Shown piece after piece: positions 2,942 to 5,936 of a stretch of DNA of 5,936 nt (position 1 is its first letter; each line of letters begins with the position of its first letter). The notes under the pieces were generated by a model. The model was not told the DNA's origin. It saw only the letters and a program-made list of their open reading frames with translations, and made no database searches. Made by a program: the position numbers and the translations under genes. The DNA comes from DASQJJ01 sp035631115 (GTDB lineage: Bacteria > Patescibacteriota > Microgenomatia > Levybacterales > UBA12049): NCBI GenBank assembly GCA_035631115.1, contig DASQJJ010000069.1:1-5936 (forward strand), given 5' to 3'.

Positions 2942-5936
2942 ATGAATTACGCAGAATTGACATCAGGGAGTCTAGGCAGGTACGATGGATCTATGGACCC
3001 AAATGTACCCGAACAACAACCAGCTACAGAGGGTGAGTTTCTTTCTGATGCAGAAGTAAGGAAAAGCAAAGGCGAGAAATGGAGAAAAAATTTGGCTGCG
3101 GGTCAAACAGAAACCGATGTCGAGCCAATAGATGCTCAAACTACTCCTGAAGGAGATATGGCACCCAAAGCACAAAGCGAAGCGAAAAAATTTACCCGAG
3201 ACAAGCTCATGGAGATTAGTAAGACCATTCAAAGCAGATCAAGTCCTTCAGAGGTTCTTTCAGAAGCTTCCTTTGTTGCTGCAGCAGCAAAAATTTTAGA
3301 GCATAACGTTAGGGCAGACGTTACAAATCACGGAGTGAATAAAGATATCTTGAAAGAAATGGATAAGCCAGATGGCGGTATTTTTAAGCAGCTACAGGAT
3401 ATTGTTAAATTTCTTGAAAATCACCCTCCGGATGGTCAGACAACAGATGCGGAAGATACTCCCTCTAGGCAAGCAACTATCTTGGGAGAAGCACAGGCAG
3501 TTGCAAAGCTTTCTGAGCAGATTGCTGCTTTTTATAAAAAAGCTGAAATATCTAAAGAATACGACGATCCATTTAAGCAGATCGTCTCTTTTGAAGAATT
3601 GATGACAAAATTCAACATTACCCTAGACGATGATCGCTTCCGCCCTGGTGGAGAATTCTCAATCCTGGACATTAATGCGTATATTGACAATTTTGGACGG
3701 GAAATGTCAACAGAGACAGCACATCCAGAAAACTTTCTCAGGTGGGTAGAAGAAAGAGCTTGGTTTTACCATGATTTTGACCCGATGAAGGATATTAATC
3801 TTTTCGAAAATATGTATATTGTTGCCGGTGCAAGAAAAGTGGCTTTGTATGAAATGCTTGTCGACTTTAATGCATATTTTGGTCACCGTAAACCAACAAA
3901 GGGAGAGCTGCAAGTAAAAGCAGAAGATATAAATAGAGCAGACGAGCAAGGGAAATACAAGGATATCCCAGATGAATTTTTTGAAATTGATTCTCAAACA
4001 AAACAAAGAAAGAAAAAAAAGGCCCCGGAAGGACATGAGAATGATCCAGAATATGACAACAACGTTATTGGGTATTACACATCGTTTGTTAATCCTGAGA
4101 CAGGAAAGCAAACTAAAGCGTATGTTAAAACGACTGGTGCTCGAACAGAACGTAGGGGAGAAGATTTATATGACGTTTTCTATGTAAGTGAGGTTGAAGA
4201 TAAGGATGGGAACAAAGTAATGATAAGAAAACCAGTGTATGAGTGGTTGGCAAATAAAGAAGAATGGGAAGTAGAAAATAAAACAACAAGTACCAGTAAA
4301 GAATTCGCACGTGCCCAGGAAGAGATTATGTATCAGTTGTGGCTTATGACCATGAATCATAATTATGACGTAAGCTATCGACAAAAAGGTATGCCCAATG
4401 AAAAGCCGCTTTCTGAGGTAATGGCAGAAATTTATAGCGATAATAAGTTTACTCGTACCAGAAGAAGATTGTGGGCAGTCTTAGATATGCCGGCAACAAC
4501 TCATAGGGACGAGATTATTGAACAAGTGATGACACCTAACAATGAGCCAGCGCTTGATGCAGAGGGGAAGCCAATATATCGTGCAATTGTTGCGCCAAGT
4601 GAATCGCAGAAGAAATTTAAAGACGAGAATGGGAAATTGGGTCATCAGGGATCTTTGGGAAAAGCAGTTCAGCGCTCTTTGGCCGGATATTACCATGTTT
4701 CTGAAGCTAATGCTGCATTTGGAGGGTACAAAATAGAAGGAGGAATTAACCCCTTTTTTGAAGTACTAAAAAACAAAGAAGGAGTAAATGGTGCGGAAAT
4801 TATGTATAGCTCGGTTATTAGGCGCCTTCTTCTTGAAGACCAAAAATTTGGCTATATTTACGAAGGATATGATCCAAAAGATCCAATGGCTGCTCCATCT
4901 AAGAGCAGGGTTGAGGTGGAATTCTTTAATGCACTCAATGATACCCTAATTCCCCGTACGCAAAAAGAAATGTTGGGCACATCACGCAAAAGACATGATT
5001 GGGAAAAAGCAGACTTTGTTGATTTCATGACGCTGAGCAAACAAGAATTCTTAGTAAAAATGTCAGGAAGACACATAACAGCTCAATCTTTAGAAAAAGC
5101 ATTTAACGAATTGAAAAAAAGATATGCTAACAACCAAACAAGACTTGATGAAGTTAGTCAGCTTGAATCACGGTTAACAAACAGCTCGGACACAAGACGG
5201 GAAGCATTTTTGGATTCTTTGGTTGGTCATGCAGGAATAAAAGCCGATGAAAAACTAAAATCAGACAAATCTGCGAAAGACAGATTTATGTCTGAATTTC
5301 TCAAGCCTAGCGCAAAAGATCCTATGAAAGGGCTAGATTTGCTTGCTGTTGGACTTTTTACCAAAGCATTTGGGACAGAATTTACTCCAGATATGAATCC
5401 ATATAGCCATATTCGCTATTCACTAGAAGCTCGAGAATTGATGCGGGGTGGCATGCGTGATGCGCTATCCTTTACTGAGAAGCTGGATGAATTTGAGGCA
5501 AAGTGGGCGGAAGAGTGGGCATACACCTTTACTTTTCATACAGGTATCTCCGCCAGAAACGATATGCCGGGTATTGGGCACGACGCCTGGTCTAAGGTCT
5601 TAAATACAGAGTGGTATAGACTGCGCCAAACAGGCGGAGGCAATTACCCTGGGAATTTGGAAAATTTGTATGGTATTCATAGACTTGGAGTAAATTTCTG
5701 GGAAGGTTTGGTTGTACGGGAAGATGGGAGTAGTAACTACGACAAGAATTTATATGAAGAATTAGTAGGGCTACAATCGATAAGGGATAAAGATGGAAAC
5801 ATAACAGGCTATAAATTTGATATTAATCGGGATATGCCAGGATTTGAATTCGCAGGTAATGCGCAAAGACAATTCTATGCAGACCATGTTAATCATGCTA
5901 TTGAGTTATTTATAGACATTACCCAAAAGCATGAAT
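2942..5936 (+). CDS. Very large cysteine-free soluble protein of unknown function, open at the right edge (998 residues or more)
   Basis: A single frame stays open from ATG 2942 to the edge, far too long to be chance in AT-rich DNA. I do not recognise the family. Residues 1-83 are polar and probably disordered. A Lys-rich linker lies at 355-360. A basic patch FTRTRRRLW occurs at 503-511. Aromatic-rich helices include RWVEERAWFYH (267-277) and KWAEEWAY (854-861). Turn-like D-x-[DEN]-G-[NK] motifs at 420, 539, 561 and 949 suggest beta hairpins. There is no signal peptide, membrane segment, zinc site or Walker motif, and no cysteine in 998 residues. Start choice is uncertain: ATG 2936 is in frame two codons earlier, and GTG 2918 has AAGGA (2907-2911) 6 nt upstream, whereas ATG 2942 has no ribosome site. 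GTG 2918 would add eight residues including one cysteine. The gene diverges from the regulator, hinting at shared control. A cytoplasmic location is inferred. Confidence 0.88.
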   Translation, partial: MNYAELTSGSLGRYDGSMDPNVPEQQPATEGEFLSDAEVRKSKGEKWRKNLAAGQTETDVEPIDAQTTPEGDMAPKAQSEAKKFTRDKLMEISKTIQSRSSPSEVLSEASFVAAAAKILEHNVRADVTNHGVNKDILKEMDKPDGGIFKQLQDIVKFLENHPPDGQTTDAEDTPSRQATILGEAQAVAKLSEQIAAFYKKAEISKEYDDPFKQIVSFEELMTKFNITLDDDRFRPGGEFSILDINAYIDNFGREMSTETAHPENFLRWVEERAWFYHDFDPMKDINLFENMYIVAGARKVALYEMLVDFNAYFGHRKPTKGELQVKAEDINRADEQGKYKDIPDEFFEIDSQTKQRKKKKAPEGHENDPEYDNNVIGYYTSFVNPETGKQTKAYVKTTGARTERRGEDLYDVFYVSEVEDKDGNKVMIRKPVYEWLANKEEWEVENKTTSTSKEFARAQEEIMYQLWLMTMNHNYDVSYRQKGMPNEKPLSEVMAEIYSDNKFTRTRRRLWAVLDMPATTHRDEIIEQVMTPNNEPALDAEGKPIYRAIVAPSESQKKFKDENGKLGHQGSLGKAVQRSLAGYYHVSEANAAFGGYKIEGGINPFFEVLKNKEGVNGAEIMYSSVIRRLLLEDQKFGYIYEGYDPKDPMAAPSKSRVEVEFFNALNDTLIPRTQKEMLGTSRKRHDWEKADFVDFMTLSKQEFLVKMSGRHITAQSLEKAFNELKKRYANNQTRLDEVSQLESRLTNSSDTRREAFLDSLVGHAGIKADEKLKSDKSAKDRFMSEFLKPSAKDPMKGLDLLAVGLFTKAFGTEFTPDMNPYSHIRYSLEARELMRGGMRDALSFTEKLDEFEAKWAEEWAYTFTFHTGISARNDMPGIGHDAWSKVLNTEWYRLRQTGGGNYPGNLENLYGIHRLGVNFWEGLVVREDGSSNYDKNLYEELVGLQSIRDKDGNITGYKFDINRDMPGFEFAGNAQRQFYADHVNHAIELFIDITQKHE
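4013..4021 (+). other. A8 run with an in-phase A-AAA-AAG slippery heptamer inside the large gene
   Basis: Eight consecutive A (4013-4020) followed by G encode Lys358-Lys360. The heptamer at 4015-4021 is in the phase used for -1 frameshifting in genes such as dnaX. A -1 shift would add about five codons and stop at TGA 4036-4038, giving a product of about 365 residues. I see neither an upstream Shine-Dalgarno stimulator nor a strong downstream hairpin, so a function is only possible. Confidence 0.25.

Noticed and set aside
3707..4111. Long minus-strand open frame opposite the large plus-strand gene
   Set aside because: The Cys/Phe-rich product looks like the complement of a lysine- and glutamate-rich coding strand. 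The plus frame is open for 998 codons through this region.
4199..4213. EF-hand-like calcium loop at DKDGNK (residue 420) of the large protein
   Set aside because: It lacks the full D-x-D-x-D-G pattern and the flanking helices; similar short motifs recur as likely beta turns.
1..5936. Recoded stop codons (UGA as glycine), tRNA genes, CRISPR repeats, insertion-sequence ends, or rho-independent terminators
   Set aside because: No in-frame TGA interrupts any supported gene, no cloverleaf or regularly spaced repeat was seen, and no GC-rich hairpin followed by a T run was found at a gene end.

Overview
The window looks like accessory or surface-function DNA from a Candidate Phyla Radiation (Patescibacteria) bacterium. 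A Microgenomates-type lineage is my best guess. The DNA is AT-rich and tightly packed. It carries several small proteins with the [AG]G-[IL]-[KR]-x2-[TL]-S-x-G core of the TrbC/VirB2-like T4SS pilin family (Pfam T4SS_pilin), which is abundant in that group. No in-frame TGA interrupts any of the roughly 1,900 codons read, and the four visible stops are TAA or TAG. This fits the standard bacterial code rather than the UGA-glycine code of Gracilibacteria and Absconditabacteria. The taxonomic call rests on family resemblance from memory, not on a search.

Minus strand, read right to left (2867 to 1): a 442-residue regulator comes first, made of an AAA/STAND-like ATPase module with a degenerate P-loop and a C-terminal OmpR/PhoB-type winged helix. 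Four tandem, diverged pilin-like membrane proteins follow (called D, C, B and A in transcription order); A runs off the left edge. Gaps between genes are 43, 5, 48 and 8 nt, so the genes form one block. The regulator and pilins D, C and B also each have a promoter-like -35/-10 pair just upstream. In each the predicted transcription start falls 0 to 5 nt before the ATG, which suggests leaderless or near-leaderless mRNAs.

Plus strand (2942 to 5936): one very long reading frame fills the right half and is still open at the edge after 998 codons. The protein is soluble, charged, free of cysteine, and has no signal peptide or membrane segment. I do not recognise it. It diverges from the regulator across a 74-nt spacer (2868-2941).

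Working model (inference): the ATPase/winged-helix protein senses a ligand or nucleotide state and controls the pilin-like genes, and perhaps the divergent large gene. Pilin B has a clear signal peptide, and D has one from its ATG start. The pilins have two membrane segments joined by a short charged loop and could assemble into an envelope or pilus-like structure. No T4SS ATPase (VirB4 or VirD4) or channel subunit lies in the window. No tRNA, rRNA, CRISPR array, insertion sequence or convincing terminator was seen.
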